Assembly: GCA_026399835.1 (NCBI GenBank)
Contig: JAPLQE010000055.1
Location: 49,784 to 113,783, forward strand
DNA: 64,000 bases
DNA from: Burkholderiales bacterium
GTDB lineage: Bacteria; Pseudomonadota; Gammaproteobacteria; Burkholderiales; Burkholderiaceae_E
Direction of reading: 5' to 3'
In this document: piece by piece, positions 63,862 to 64,000 of the stretch
Layout of the letters: each line of letters starts with the position of its first letter
Position numbering within the stretch: the first letter of the stretch is position 1
Notes under the pieces: model-generated
What the model was told of the DNA's origin: nothing
The model's input: only the letters and a program-made list of their open reading frames with translations
Database searches by the model: none
Position numbers and translations under genes: made by a program

Positions 63862-64000
63862 TGACCTTGCCCCCGATACCCGGCTCCCATAACCGAGCCC
63901 TTAAGCGGCCTGCCGTTGCTGATCGGCAAGCCATTTACGTTCGAACTGCATCGGGCTGAGGTAGCCCAGCGTCGAGTGCAGCCGCCGATGATTGTAGAAG
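63862..64000 (-). mobile_element. IS3-family insertion sequence, end portion
   Basis: The element's terminus is placed at 63862, where the sequence begins TGACCTTGCCCCCG on the plus strand (IS3 ends begin with TG) and toxin homology stops. It continues past the window edge. The transposase 3' end lies 40 bp inside the terminus. Confidence 0.75.
63901..64000 (-). CDS. IS3-family transposase OrfB, C-terminal end (partial)
   Basis: The last 32 residues are visible: FYNHRRLHSTLGYLSPMQFE followed by RKWLADQQRQAA and a stop at 63901-63903. This is the end of the DDE integrase-type transposase of IS3 elements. The catalytic residues lie outside the window. Confidence 0.88.
   Translation of the reverse strand, partial: FYNHRRLHSTLGYLSPMQFERKWLADQQRQAA

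Overview
The window is a stretch of a chromosome with very high GC content, and it reads as a betaproteobacterium, most likely order Burkholderiales. The grounds are gene content and order. argH, an AlgZ-type kinase, AlgR, hemC, hemD, hemX and hemY follow one another. A pyruvate dehydrogenase operon has a lipoyl domain on its E3 subunit. A proteasome-like Ntn hydrolase of the type known from betaproteobacteria sits inside that operon. No genus can be named from the sequence alone.

Layout. 1-7005: envelope pair, an alpha-2-macroglobulin-like protein (its 5' end lies outside the window) and penicillin-binding protein 1C. 7012-9855: a JmjC/cupin-like oxygenase, a DUF1080 lipoprotein and two small unknowns. 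9991-16145: a tightly coupled heavy-metal RND efflux operon (czcC, czcB, czcA) ending in a PII-like gene. 16181-20314 (minus strand): a MoxR ATPase, DUF58 and von Willebrand A operon behind a membrane-anchored trypsin-like protease. 20513-24834 (minus): an acyl-CoA-dehydrogenase-like flavoprotein with an unusual C-terminus, a short phosphate-binding-like periplasmic protein, a porin and a chemoreceptor. 25180-25256: tRNA-Arg(ACG). 25583-32444: pyruvate dehydrogenase operon (aceE, aceF, proteasome-like gene, lpdA). Both aceF and lpdA, as printed, change reading frame in the linker directly after their first lipoyl domain. 32539-35760: a TRAP transporter (dctQM, with dctP convergent). 35937-43436: argH and, divergent from it, the algZ/algR/hemCDXY cluster. 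43536-59995: mostly housekeeping genes (aldehyde dehydrogenase, ppa, nadE, glnB, trxB, a Crp/Fnr regulator, ftsK, lolA, rarA, serS) with several conserved unknowns between them.

60209-64000 is different. A tRNA-Ser(CGA) gene is followed by about 3.1 kb of accessory DNA, which ends in a 24-bp direct repeat of the tRNA 3' end, as expected for tRNA-targeted integration. Inside are a decayed RelE/BrnA-type toxin-antitoxin locus, an AT-richer pentapeptide-repeat gene, an apparently intact Phd/CcdB hybrid toxin-antitoxin pair and a second tRNA-3'-end-like remnant. Just beyond the repeat an IS3-family element has cut off the front of a HigB-like toxin gene and left its antitoxin intact. No integrase is visible. 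This segment and the paired frame breaks in aceF and lpdA are the parts most worth a second look.
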